DNA from: Clostridiales bacterium
GTDB lineage: Bacteria; Bacillota; Clostridia; Lachnospirales; Lachnospiraceae
Assembly (NCBI GenBank): GCA_018365455.1
Contig: JAGZJZ010000023.1
Coordinates: forward strand, 1-64,000
Direction of reading: 5' to 3'
Length of the DNA: 64,000 nucleotides
A model generated the notes under the pieces. It did no database searches and was not told where the DNA came from. It saw only the letters and a program-made list of their open reading frames with translations. Within the stretch, counting starts at the first letter, position 1. Each line of letters begins with the position of its first letter. The position numbers and the translations under genes were made by a program. Positions 34,950 to 44,266 of this stretch are shown in pieces.

Positions 34950-35589
34950 TTTATACCTTTAATAGTTTTATTTTACAGGGAGCAGGGAAATGCCCTTGAC
35001 TATTCTTAGGAACAAATCAAGGGCATTACTTTTGTTTTATAATTCTTTATCAACATCAAGTTGATCTGTTGTCTCATCTGCAATGATGACATCCGGTCTG
35101 CAGAAGATATTCAAGTTGCACTTAAAAAATCTAATAGCACAGCCGTTTTTTTGCTACATCTAATTGTATCTTTAGTGCAGAAACATTCTCTTGCATCTTT
35201 TCACTCCCTGCTAGAGACCCTATCTTCTTTACTAGAAATGTGTTATCAATAGACAACACTAGCTCCACTATAGCAGTACTATTTCTTGCCAAACCAAAAC
35301 TTGAATGCAAGTGTTACTCTATTTTAGTTATGAAAGCTTCACCCCATGGGGAGGAAGCATACAAAATCTTTTTGTTATCACTTGCATTAAGTGGAAAAAA
35401 ATCTGTTCAGATAGTAACTTCGTATAAGTGTAAACACTCCATTCTTTAAATACCTCTTTAAACTCTTTTTTATCACTCATCATCTTAGGTACATAACCAC
35501 GTTCCTTTGCAATATTAATTGCTTTTTTTATTTGAAATTGTACATAATTTTCTAACCGCCCCATAAGACGAAAATCCTCCAAGCCATCC
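34950..35589. other. Non-coding stretch with remnants
   Basis: No intact gene seen. A hairpin at 34990-35026 (10-bp stem, T-rich on the plus strand) looks like an isolated terminator. Minus-strand codons ending near 35043 read RPDVIIADETTDQLDVD, resembling an ABC ATPase Walker B remnant, but frames around it are broken. The minus-strand frame 35328-35597 (89 codons) overlaps the recombinase remnant and is not a convincing gene. Confidence 0.4.
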
Positions 35590-36026
35590 TCCTTCACGTA
35601 CTTTCTGTCTTTTTTCTTTAGAGTTTAAATCAAAGTATTTTAAGCTCAATTCCAAATACTGCGGACAATACAGAAATCTTTAGTTTTCCTGCATCTTTAA
35701 TTGAATCATTTCCATCTTCTAAGCAAATCAAATTCACACCATAATCTTACATGAGTTGAAGACTGCCTAAAACGTCAGCCGCATTGTGACCAAAGCGACT
35801 AAGCTTAAAAATCAAGATGTATGATACACCACCTCTATTTGATTCAATGTCTTCCATCATCTTTTTAAATTCCGCTCTGCCTTCAATCGATTTTCCTGAT
35901 TTACCTACATCTTCATATTCGCCAACAATATCATAATCAAAGGCTTCTGCGATTTCCTAATTCGTTCTTTTGTGCATCAAGAGAATATCCATCTACTTGC
36001 ATAGATGTCGAAACTCTCGTATACAT
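35590..36026 (-). pseudogene. Degenerate serine recombinase remnant
   Basis: Read on the minus strand from an ATG at 36026, the sequence gives YTRVSTSMQVDGYSLDAQ, the catalytic N-terminus of a large serine recombinase. After a frameshift it gives VGEYEDVGKSGKSIEGR, then ILIFKLSRFGHNAADVL, a stop, then LKISVLSAVFGIE and, in another frame, RQKVREGGWLGGFSSYG. The order matches the recombinase family but stops, frameshifts and a deletion break it, and the C-terminal half is missing. It follows the 258-residue gene by about 15 bases. It marks an old mobile element. Confidence 0.8.
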
Positions 36027-36041
36027 ATATAATTAATCTTT

Positions 36042-36818
36042 TTATTTGCCATTATTGCCCCCATCAAACTTTAAGAAGTGTACTTGTCGTTTTTTATAAA
36101 CAGTACACTCCGACATATATGTATTATTTACTTCTGTTGGTATCGTCCATTCTCCTAGCACGATAACCAGTTCTTTATGATTTGTAGATTTGAATTTTTT
36201 ATAAAAATGCCAAAACAGTTCTTCTGTAGCAAAGTTCAATTTAATATGTTTTCCATTTGGATAAGGGAATGATGGATAATTCATTCTATATGAAAACTCG
36301 TCCTTAAACTTGTGGTAAGGAGTACATTGGACAATTTTCCGTCCAACAATTCCACCTTCGTTTTTTGCAAAGTTTCTTTCATCAGCCAGAATATCATCTG
36401 TGCAATATCCATTATATAATTCATATTTGCGGCACATAAGATATATCTGTTGTACAGTAGATATTGCTTTTTTTCCACCGCCCCCTGTTACAGCTATACC
36501 TGTCGTTTTACTGGGTCTATTTGATTCACTAGAAGCATTCTTTAGGTTTGCAAAAAGAGCATTGAAGTCAAACTTTTTCTCCTCATAGTTTGTTGGATCA
36601 AATGAACCATCCGCAGAACAAAAAACGCTAATATGTTGTGCTCCGCTTGGAATCCTCCGAAAATATGCTCTTTCTGCATCAGCACCATTTACTAGAGTCA
36701 TACGAGCATTGCAACCATGCGTTTTACAATAAAATGTACACGTATTGTCTGCAATGGTTGTATCCTTTGCTTTAATTTTACGAGTCTTTGCGACATCTCT
36801 ATATGCGATATAAGGCAT
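36042..36818 (-). CDS. Protein of unknown function with N-terminal zinc-ribbon-like region
   Basis: 258-residue protein not recognised. The N-terminal part (TFYCKTHGCNARMTLVNG, then AYFRRIPSGAQHISVFC) recalls the zinc-ribbon start of CoiA-like proteins, with a Cys-His-Cys set followed by a basic and a histidine element. The middle has a glycine run (TGGGGKK), and the C-terminus (LVIVLGEWTIPTE) is beta-rich. AAGGAAGG precedes the start. It lies amid recombinase remnants and is probably cargo of an old integrative element. A DNA-related role is a guess. Confidence 0.55.
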   Translation of the reverse strand: MPYIAYRDVAKTRKIKAKDTTIADNTCTFYCKTHGCNARMTLVNGADAERAYFRRIPSGAQHISVFCSADGSFDPTNYEEKKFDFNALFANLKNASSESNRPSKTTGIAVTGGGGKKAISTVQQIYLMCRKYELYNGYCTDDILADERNFAKNEGGIVGRKIVQCTPYHKFKDEFSYRMNYPSFPYPNGKHIKLNFATEELFWHFYKKFKSTNHKELVIVLGEWTIPTEVNNTYMSECTVYKKRQVHFLKFDGGNNGK

Positions 36819-36916
36819 TCTGCCACCGCCTTCCTTTATCTACTTATTGTCTCCTAAAAAAGTTTGGACATGATTCATATGTCATTATTTTAACATTTCA
36901 ACGTCTTAAAAACATG

Positions 36917-37048
36917 TCAAAAACGGACCCACAAATTAATCATCTGTTGGTCTTGACGGGTCTGGTAGATTTCAATATCTAACTGCTCTGCATACGTTTC
37001 TATGAGATTAGCAAGAAGGTCGGCTAATCTGTTTATATCATTATCCAT
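36917..37048 (-). CDS. Small hypothetical protein
   Basis: 43-codon frame: begins MDNDINRLADLLANLIETY and ends in WVRF, helical and acidic. A good AGAGGAGAAG site lies about 8 bases before the ATG. Short proteins of this kind are common in integrative elements. No function is proposed. It is not overlapped by another likely gene. Confidence 0.45.
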   Translation of the reverse strand: MDNDINRLADLLANLIETYAEQLDIEIYQTRQDQQMINLWVRF

Positions 37049-37544
37049 GCTGATCTTCTCCTCTCATAGGTAAACGTCCAATAGCAAGTACTCACATAAA
37101 CACAAGCCGCTGACGCAGCCGTGTTTGAAAATTCCTGTGCGATTACACCTCCAATCAAGCGGGATGGAAAACGTCGGTCCGGATTAACGGATACCGTTAG
37201 GGCTAGTTTACTCGCGTAATGTTTTATCTAATCCATATACTTCACGCATGAAAATGTCATGCTCTGTGTCAATGCTCGTGATATTCATACGATAACTGTT
37301 GTAGATTCCAGCGGATGGATGCCATCTGTACGTACTTTTGGTACCAGTCTCACGGAGAACGGGAGCCACTCTCACGGAGACGGAACCAGTGGTCTAAATT
37401 CACTTTATTGATGACAGCTTAATACTTTTCATCATCAATCCCTTTGGTTAGGTTTCCGATAGAATCCAGATAATTCTTAAAATTCATCGGATCACCGCCA
37501 TCGTAATAGATGAGGTTATATTCCTGATACGCCCGGTTGGAATA
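37049..37544 (-). other. Broken coding remnants
   Basis: About 500 bases without an intact gene. On the minus strand, 37228-37390 reads as a protein C-terminus (RWHPSAGIYNSYRMN, ITSIDTEHDIFMREVYGLD) with a stop near 37216. A second tail, AYQEYNLIYYDGGDPMNFK to GIDDEKY, ends at 37419 and is cut off where the recombinase remnant begins. Neither was identified. Confidence 0.45.
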
Positions 37545-37559
37545 ATGACATGCTGCCAA

Positions 37560-39003
37560 GTTAGAGCGGATCTGGATACACAAAAGACGTATTTTGAAAA
37601 TTACATCAATTCCAGAAGTGACTGGGAGCTTGCCGGTATTTACTACGATGAAGGAATCACCGGCAAAAAAAAGGAGAAAAGAACAGCCCTTCTTAGCCTT
37701 ATGACAGATTGCGAGAATCATCAAGTCGATATGGTCATCACAAAGTCACTAAGCCGCTTCTCCAGAAATACGACGGATTGCTTGGAATTGGTCAGACGCC
37801 TGCTTGCGATGAACGTGCCCATCTTCTTTGAGAAAGATTCCATCAATACAATGGATACCAAAGGCGAAGTGCTCCTTACCATTATGGCATCGCTGGCCCA
37901 GCAGGAAAGTCAGTCCACGAGCCAGAACATCAAACTGGACTTGCAATACCGCTACCAGCAAGGACATGTTCAAATCAATCATAATCGCTTCCTCGGCTAC
38001 ACCAAAGACGCGGATGGTAACCTTGTTATCGACCCGGAGCAGTAGGAAACTGTCAAGCGTATCTACCGGGAATACATGGAAGGCTACAGCATGGACAAAA
38101 TTGCCGCCGGGCTTATGGCTGACGGTATTCTCACCGGCGCTGGAAAGACCAAGTGGTGGACGAGCACCATCAACAAGATTCTGCGAAACTGGAAATATAT
38201 CGGTGACGACCTGCTGGAAAAGACCTACACCACCGACTTCCTCAGCAAAACCAGAATCAAGAAAACGGCACCGTCCCACAATACTACGTGGAAGGTAACC
38301 ATGAAGCGATTATTCCAAAGGAAATTTTCATACAGGTGCAGGAAGAACTGGTGCGCAGACGAGTGGTGCATACCAGCTCCAATGGATGCAAGCACAGCTT
38401 CAGCAGTAACCACTGCTTCTCCCAGCTTATCTTCTGCGGCGAGTGCAAGGAAATGTTCCGACGTATCCACTGAAACAATCGGGGTTGCAAATCTATCGTA
38501 TGGCGCTGTGAAAGCCGCCTGCAGAACACCGGCGTCGCATTCCGGGCCAGAACAGTCAATGAGCAGCTATTACAGTCTATTATTCTGAAGGCCATCAATG
38601 AAATGAATCTGGACAAAAGCGGCTACATGAAAATGCTACAAGAGAACATCGCTACAGTCATCCGTAATGATGTCAGCGCTTCCATGGATGACATTGACGC
38701 CAATTCGGTGGAGCTGCAAAAAGAACTCCTGCAATAAGCCAATAACCGGGATGATTACGATTCGATCACCGAGGAGATTTTCCAGCTTCCGGAACTGAAA
38801 GCAAAATCAGAAACCGATAGCACATCCAGGATGAACGGCTGGACCGAATCACAGAGCTATGCGACCTTCTGAAATCCCAGCCCAGCGAGATTACCGTATT
38901 TGATGAAAGCCTTGTCCGCAGGATGCTGCAGAAAATCACCGTCTTTGATGACCACTTTGCGGTAGGATTCAAGTCCGGTGTGAGTGTTGATATCGAAGAA
39001 TAA
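37560..39003 (+). pseudogene. Serine recombinase pseudogene
   Basis: Plus-strand remnant of a large serine recombinase, missing the first dozen residues with the catalytic serine. Readable blocks in order: TQKTYFENYINSRSDWELAG, VITKSLSRFSRNTTDCLELV, GEVLLTIMASLAQQES, a TAG at 38043, RIYREYMEGYSMDKIAAG, a frameshift near 38265, GTVPQYYVEGNHEAIIPKEI, the zinc-ribbon IFCGECKEMFRR, a stop at 38471, then INEMNLDKSGYMKM and a tail ending at 39003. At least two stops and one frameshift make it non-functional. It is only moderately similar to the intact recombinases at 48-50 kb. It borders the putative defence genes. Confidence 0.88.
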
Positions 39004-39063
39004 TTCTCATAGAAATAGAACGGCTCCCCACCACTGGAATATAACCAGTGATGGCAGCTTGAA

Positions 39064-40455
39064 TTAATTCTGCCAATTTATCACTTTTGCTGCACCTTTC
39101 TCAAGCACATCTGAATAACCTTCATCTGCCATCATTATACTTTTAAGATTTTTTTCCATTTCATCATCTACAACAACCTCTGCATTAGCTGAGCATGATA
39201 AGCCTTCATTTAAGATTTCCTGCAAAATCTTATCATCTAATCTTTCTTCTTCACTCATTCCAATTAAATAAATAGAGTAGAACAGTACCGTTGCTTTTTT
39301 ATTACTTGATTGCGTATTTAACCTTATTTTTTCATGTCCTTCATAGAATGTTTCATTCACAAATCTTTTTATTGATTTTTTTTGTAATGTGGATGACTGC
39401 GTTATGTTTTTCAATTGATTTAAAAACAATGCATTTACTTTAGCATTAGGGCCTATTGCATCTTTGCCAACAGATATGAAATACTTAGTTAAATTGAATA
39501 ATAGTGGATACAAGTCAACATTAGAAACTGGCTCCATAACTTTTGGTACCATTATAGACACTCCATTTACTACTCCTGCTTTCATAAACTTTTCTGGAGC
39601 TAGCATCTCAACGAATTTCTGCTGTGCCTCTTCAATTGAATGATGCACAAGCTCTTTTCTAAGAGAATCCGTTCTTAATTCCACATATAAAAAGTTATTA
39701 TTACAAATGCTGGGTTTATTTTTAGTAACAACTACTCTGTATATCAACAATCCAAATAGTGAAATAACTACATCTATTTCACCATCCCCCTTTTCAAAGG
39801 CCAAAAGAGTATGGCTCCCTAGATTAACCTGCTGGTCAATCATTTTATAGATTTCCTCTTCTTGGATTATGCTTACTGGGTTTGTACCATTTCCTGTAGT
39901 TATAAAATCAACTATATCTTTAAACTCATTATAATACCCAGAAATATTATTTTTTGAGCAGTACCATTCAAAAGCAATTTTTGAAAGCATTCTGTGCATC
40001 GCACTATCAAAGAAAATTTCATTATTAATTTTAATCTTTTTTTCTATCTCAATTGCATTGATGTCTAACGGATGAACCTTACTTTCATCTTTTGCAATTT
40101 TAACAGTTTTATCATAGGAACTAATCAAATGAGTATTATCTGATGATTTTATAACTCTACCATTGAATATTTCATTATCTCCGTGAAGTTTTAAGTTATA
40201 ATCGGTACCCTCAACAGTAATAACAGCATCATACGATGCATATTTTTTTCCTTTACTTGATTTAATATCAAGTTCGTTAGTGATAAATGCTAAAGCGTCT
40301 ATTACCTTGCTTTCAAACATATCACTGAATCTATTGTTATGTTCAATTCCGCATACATTCCTATTCAAAATTCGCGCATTTGTCAATGCATCAGGAATTA
40401 TATCTGATTCTGATAAACTGTGGTCTTTTCCACAATAAATGCATTTTGATTCCAT
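39064..40455 (-). CDS. HNH-like putative nuclease in the accessory island
   Basis: About 463-residue protein. The N-terminus has an HNH-type layout: CIYCGK, then LSESDIIPDAL, then CGIEHNNRFSDMFE, where the first histidine of a usual HNH is replaced by Ser-Asp. The remaining 400 residues are mixed alpha/beta and not recognised. Such two-part proteins occur near phage-defence genes. AAGGAG eight bases before the ATG at 40455 fixes the start. It lies downstream of the helicase in the same orientation, but a 500-base spacer with a terminator separates them, so it may be a separate unit. A functional link to the operon is inferred only from proximity. Confidence 0.6.
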   Translation of the reverse strand: MESKCIYCGKDHSLSESDIIPDALTNARILNRNVCGIEHNNRFSDMFESKVIDALAFITNELDIKSSKGKKYASYDAVITVEGTDYNLKLHGDNEIFNGRVIKSSDNTHLISSYDKTVKIAKDESKVHPLDINAIEIEKKIKINNEIFFDSAMHRMLSKIAFEWYCSKNNISGYYNEFKDIVDFITTGNGTNPVSIIQEEEIYKMIDQQVNLGSHTLLAFEKGDGEIDVVISLFGLLIYRVVVTKNKPSICNNNFLYVELRTDSLRKELVHHSIEEAQQKFVEMLAPEKFMKAGVVNGVSIMVPKVMEPVSNVDLYPLLFNLTKYFISVGKDAIGPNAKVNALFLNQLKNITQSSTLQKKSIKRFVNETFYEGHEKIRLNTQSSNKKATVLFYSIYLIGMSEEERLDDKILQEILNEGLSCSANAEVVVDDEMEKNLKSIMMADEGYSDVLEKGAAKVINWQN

Positions 40456-40485
40456 TGTAATTTTCTCCTTCCCACAATATCCCAT

Positions 40486-40555
40486 CCACGGCCTAAACTC
40501 TCTCTGACATCTAAATCACTGTCTCAATGACCGACATCTAAATCCGCGTCTAAAC
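40486..40555. repeat. Cluster of short direct repeats
   Basis: Four copies of a motif near (C)CRnRYCTAAAYC, with cores at 40492, 40510, 40537 and 40550. GACATCTAAATC is exact at 40506-40517 and 40533-40544. They end 30 bases before the HNH-like start and could be regulator-binding sites or part of a leader RNA. Confidence 0.4.
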
Positions 40556-40648
40556 AATACACACTTTTTTCGCTAAGTGCCTATCGCCCTGTTTCCTCAG
40601 AGCGTTATGTTTAGACCTTGGATTGAATGTTTTCATATCTCCAATAGC

Positions 40649-40675
40649 AAAAAAGACCTGAAATCAGGCCTTTTT
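40649..40675. terminator. Terminator downstream of the helicase gene
   Basis: Hairpin CCTGA-AA-TCAGG flanked by a run of A on one side and T on the other, so it can work in both directions. It lies about 285 bases beyond the helicase stop and would separate the operon from the HNH-like gene. Confidence 0.6.
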
Positions 40676-40958
40676 CACACTTATTTACCTGACCTTAGAC
40701 ATCAGAACTACCGTTTCCACATGCGGTGAAAGTTGTCTTTTATACTACATGGCAAAAGGTATTCAGATAAACACAAAATTAAGTAAACCTACATCATGTA
40801 GCTCCATGAAATATAGATGGGGTAAAGAAATTACCCCTCTATATACCTAATCACCCCTTAGGAACTAAATGTATACTCACATATGCTGTCAAGTTTTCAC
40901 AGAATTGCTCAATTATTATAAAATTGATTTCTGTATCACAACGCAACTATTCCTAAAG

Positions 40959-43559
40959 CTAATCACATAAATCTATTAGTTTTTTTTGGGAAATTAATTT
41001 CTGATAGTTCAAAGGAGTTATGCCATTCTTTCTTAATTCAGTACAGGCAATTTTTCTCCATTCATAATCTCCCTCCTCTACAAAAGTTGTATGTATAGTT
41101 CTAATCGTATCTAGTGCCCTCTTTGCCCAATCTAAAAAAATGGTATAATTAAGGTAGTAGATATCTTCTACTATATGTTTTGCATCTGAATCTAATCTTT
41201 CTGAATTTGAAATAAACACAGTATAAATTCTAGTATTTTTAGTTATCAATGGTTCATTTTGTTGTATCCACTTTTTGTGTGTAGCAACTTCTCTCGCATC
41301 ATTTATTGGTATTTCTTTTTCACTTTTGTAAATTTTATCTTCTGACACAAAACACATATCTGCAATAATCCAATATGGATCTGGAGAACCATCTGTATTT
41401 ATATTTTTAGAAATATAGCCTAACACTTTCCCCAACTCCTCGTGACCTTTTTCAAATTTCTTTCCATTATTATCGCCTTCATCTGTTAGATTTTCCAAGA
41501 TTATGCTTATGTGTTTTTCAAGTTTATTTTTAGTAGGATATTCTTGCAATATCTTTTCTAATTGCGGAAGTATCTCTCCTACATAATCATCTATAACTTC
41601 GTTTTCGTCGACTTCAAATAATTTTTGTTCTAACACTGTAATCCATTTTACACTGATATTATCCTTCAAAACCTCTTGAAACATCTTCAATCCAATGCTC
41701 TTATATTCTAAATTCCCTTCTTCTACTAAATAATAGGCAATCGTTCCACCTATATAATTCCAATAACTTCTATACCCATTAAGTGCTTGCATACTTAGTA
41801 TACTTATTATCTTTGATATATTTTCAAAAGCCTCCTTATAATTTTTCTTCCACATTGCATATTGAAATTGTACTTCTAAAATGGATGATTCTTCTAATTT
41901 TTCTAATATGTGTATGTCTTTATTCCTTTGTTCACTAAATTCGTTTCTTTTATCTACGATAACATTCTCTGCTCCTTGCCATTCTTCATCATTACTAAGA
42001 AAACTTCTCACTTGAGTTTCAATATCTTGTATCTCTTTATACTCATTAGAATTTTCAATACCAAATTCAATTTCAGCTCTTAGCTCTGGAGCATATTTTG
42101 CCAACTTGTTTGGTTCAATTAAGTCTTTTATTATCGTACTTCCTAAAATACATACTACAGAATAATCTCTGGTATTTCTTGTGCATCGGCCAACTGCTTG
42201 TACAATCCGCGTTCGTATTCTTTCCGAGTATAATACTGTGCCTCCCATCCTTGATACTAGAAATTTTTCTTGTATATTAACAACTTTTGGCAATGCTATT
42301 ATAATTAACAGACGACTTTCATCATCTGGAAAATCTATTCCATCAAATCTATTTGCTAAAATAACCATAGCATTTTCACTATCTACAAATTCTTGTTTAT
42401 TCTCTTCTATATTTTTAACAGAAAATATTTTTGTTTTACTAGAAAAATTTGATACTATTTCATTTACTGTGCTTTTGACTCTATCATTTGGTGTGAGAAC
42501 GACACTCTTACCTGTTATTTTATGTAATGCAAGTAATACATCAGCCTCCGAGTCTTTTCCTAATGATAATCTAGGAATTATGAAAAATTTTCTACCAACA
42601 CCTTTTTTATCCCACTCATTAACAATTGGTAATTTTGTTATTTTAGAAATTCCAGTAACCCTCTCTAATTCACCACTCTTGCCTAAAGTTGCGGACATTA
42701 ATATTTTTTGTTTTGCTCCAGCAAATGGAGGATGTGTCATAGTTGGTGCAATCCAAGGTCTAATTTGTATGCCGCCCTTTTGGATATAAATATTACATTC
42801 TTTGAGATTTTCTCGAATTCTTTTCCATGTATATATATTGCTATAGTTTGTTCCTCCTATGCTAGCATCAATAATACTTTCCAATGTATTCAAATCAGAT
42901 GATAGCAAAGCACTTGGTACAATATTGCACCAAGATTCGGTTTGCTCCTCTTCATCGGTTCCTAACAACTTTTTATAATCAATTTCCCCCACATATTTTC
43001 TAAAAAAATCCGCTAATGGCAAAAATAACCCGTCTTTTTTATTTATATTTAATGTCCAATTATCAATAATATACTCTTCACTTGAATGAACGTCATCCAT
43101 GATAATAATATCCACATCGGAGAAAAATGTATATTGAGCAAATAATGAGCTATAAGTAGTAACCCCTATAGATTCTGCGCGCAGAAAATCACTTTTATCT
43201 TTCTCTGAATAATCTGATTGTTTGCCACAAAAAGCAATTGCTTTTATACCATATTTATTATTTGCGTGTTCTACTACCTGTTTTACCAATTGATTTGTTG
43301 GGCACAAAAACACTACCTTCTCATGTTCTTTACGCCTTCTATATTCCCCAATTACAAGCCCCACTAGGGTTTTACCGCTCCCAGTCGGTAACTCTATTGC
43401 AATGTTTTTTGAATCATATTTTTTCATATATTCTTCCAACATGTCCCGTTGATAATCTAGCAACCCCATTATTGTTTTATTAACAGATTTATTATCATGA
43501 TACATAGCAACTGGTGATTGATAATTAAAAACCGCTTTTTTCTTAATTACAAATGCCAT
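40959..43559 (-). CDS. SF2 DEAD/DEAH-type helicase of a putative defence operon
   Basis: 866-residue superfamily 2 helicase. Motif I LPTGSGKT (residues 57-64), Ia FLCPTNQLVKQ, II IIMDDVHSS (155-158), III LMSATL (287-292) and VI QAVGRCTRN (454-462) are all present. The motif II and overall layout (an insert of 100 residues between II and III, AVGRCTRN) recall XPD/DinG-like or restriction-type helicases; no iron-sulfur cysteines are seen. Residues 500-866 are helical and unassigned. GGAGG precedes the start. It is the third gene after kinase and nuclease (45-base gap) and presumably moves along or unwinds DNA or RNA for the neighbouring nuclease. Confidence 0.85.
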   Translation of the reverse strand: MAFVIKKKAVFNYQSPVAMYHDNKSVNKTIMGLLDYQRDMLEEYMKKYDSKNIAIELPTGSGKTLVGLVIGEYRRRKEHEKVVFLCPTNQLVKQVVEHANNKYGIKAIAFCGKQSDYSEKDKSDFLRAESIGVTTYSSLFAQYTFFSDVDIIIMDDVHSSEEYIIDNWTLNINKKDGLFLPLADFFRKYVGEIDYKKLLGTDEEEQTESWCNIVPSALLSSDLNTLESIIDASIGGTNYSNIYTWKRIRENLKECNIYIQKGGIQIRPWIAPTMTHPPFAGAKQKILMSATLGKSGELERVTGISKITKLPIVNEWDKKGVGRKFFIIPRLSLGKDSEADVLLALHKITGKSVVLTPNDRVKSTVNEIVSNFSSKTKIFSVKNIEENKQEFVDSENAMVILANRFDGIDFPDDESRLLIIIALPKVVNIQEKFLVSRMGGTVLYSERIRTRIVQAVGRCTRNTRDYSVVCILGSTIIKDLIEPNKLAKYAPELRAEIEFGIENSNEYKEIQDIETQVRSFLSNDEEWQGAENVIVDKRNEFSEQRNKDIHILEKLEESSILEVQFQYAMWKKNYKEAFENISKIISILSMQALNGYRSYWNYIGGTIAYYLVEEGNLEYKSIGLKMFQEVLKDNISVKWITVLEQKLFEVDENEVIDDYVGEILPQLEKILQEYPTKNKLEKHISIILENLTDEGDNNGKKFEKGHEELGKVLGYISKNINTDGSPDPYWIIADMCFVSEDKIYKSEKEIPINDAREVATHKKWIQQNEPLITKNTRIYTVFISNSERLDSDAKHIVEDIYYLNYTIFLDWAKRALDTIRTIHTTFVEEGDYEWRKIACTELRKNGITPLNYQKLISQKKLIDLCD

Positions 43560-43604
43560 CTTGTCCTCCGTATTTTATCTAAGTTTTCAACAATGATACT
43601 ACTA

Positions 43605-44243
43605 TCATTCTTCACTAACCAATTGTAATTGCTTCAAAAATCTATCCGTAATATAATATTGGATATCTAACTTTTCTACTTTCTGTTTTTTCGCTCGCAA
43701 AGATATTTTAAGCTTTCCTTTTGAAACACTCATTAATCCAATATTCATCTCTCTGAATAACTTTTTATCTACTTTAGAAATATATTCCGAACTGATTGCT
43801 ACATAAACCTCATTTGCATATTGCTTGTACCTTAAAGCTTGCTCTAATCCTGCTTTCCAATCCGATATTTTGGCTTCAATAGCAATAAAATTTTTAGTAA
43901 CTGCATCTACTTTTTTTATAGAAGTAATATAGTTTCCATCAATCTTTACATAACCAAGTTCTTCTAATTCCCGAAGAAAATGATGGAACTTCTTACTTAC
44001 TTTTTCATCCAAAATTCTTACATCATCAAAATTTATCCTCTTATGATTGTAAATTCCATTAAAGTAGTAGTATGCATTAAAATACTCATCAAACACTACA
44101 TTACTTCTGTGAATATCTGTAGTATAGACTACATCTGCTATATTATTTCCACCCCTTAACTCCCGCACAATATATCGTGTATCAAATCTATCTTGCAAAT
44201 CCAATACTAATTTTTCTACTAACTCTTTTTCATTTACAAACAT
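43605..44243 (-). CDS. Putative PD-(D/E)XK nuclease with winged-helix segment
   Basis: 212-residue protein. The likely nuclease core is IADVV (D37), IEAK (E123, K125) and the following helix AGLEQALRYKQYANEVYVAIS (in parts, Q135 to Y139), a layout found in PD-(D/E)XK enzymes. The middle (KKFHHFLRELEELGYVKIDGNYI) looks like a winged helix for nucleic-acid binding. It lies between the kinase (23 bases) and the helicase (45 bases). It is not a known restriction enzyme by sequence, and no methyltransferase is nearby, so target discrimination would need another signal. Assignment as nuclease is by motif only. Confidence 0.65.
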   Translation of the reverse strand: MFVNEKELVEKLVLDLQDRFDTRYIVRELRGGNNIADVVYTTDIHRSNVVFDEYFNAYYYFNGIYNHKRINFDDVRILDEKVSKKFHHFLRELEELGYVKIDGNYITSIKKVDAVTKNFIAIEAKISDWKAGLEQALRYKQYANEVYVAISSEYISKVDKKLFREMNIGLMSVSKGKLKISLRAKKQKVEKLDIQYYITDRFLKQLQLVSEE

Positions 44244-44266
44244 TTAAACTCACCCACCTAATTTAA

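Larger units (their letters stand above)
40456..40958. other. Intergenic region between HNH-like and helicase genes
   Basis: About 500 bases without a gene. It contains a terminator-like hairpin (40649-40675), four short repeats around TCTAAA (40486-40555) just upstream of the HNH-like gene, and otherwise AT-rich sequence. A promoter for the HNH-like gene is expected here but none is convincing. Confidence 0.5.

Noticed and set aside
34990..35026. 10-bp hairpin with T-rich tail on the plus strand
   Set aside because: It looks like a terminator but no plus-strand gene precedes it, so it is described only as part of the non-coding stretch.
35044..35110. ABC ATPase-like sequence (VIIADETTDQLDVD) on the minus strand
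   Set aside because: Too short and bounded by stops; could be chance or a tiny remnant. Not called as a gene.
37749..38279. Minus-strand frame of 176 codons at the recombinase remnant
   Set aside because: It lies antisense to recognisable recombinase blocks on the plus strand and has no family signal.
40486..40555. CRISPR-like array
   Set aside because: Copies are short, degenerate and irregularly spaced; no cas genes. No CRISPR array was found anywhere in the window.
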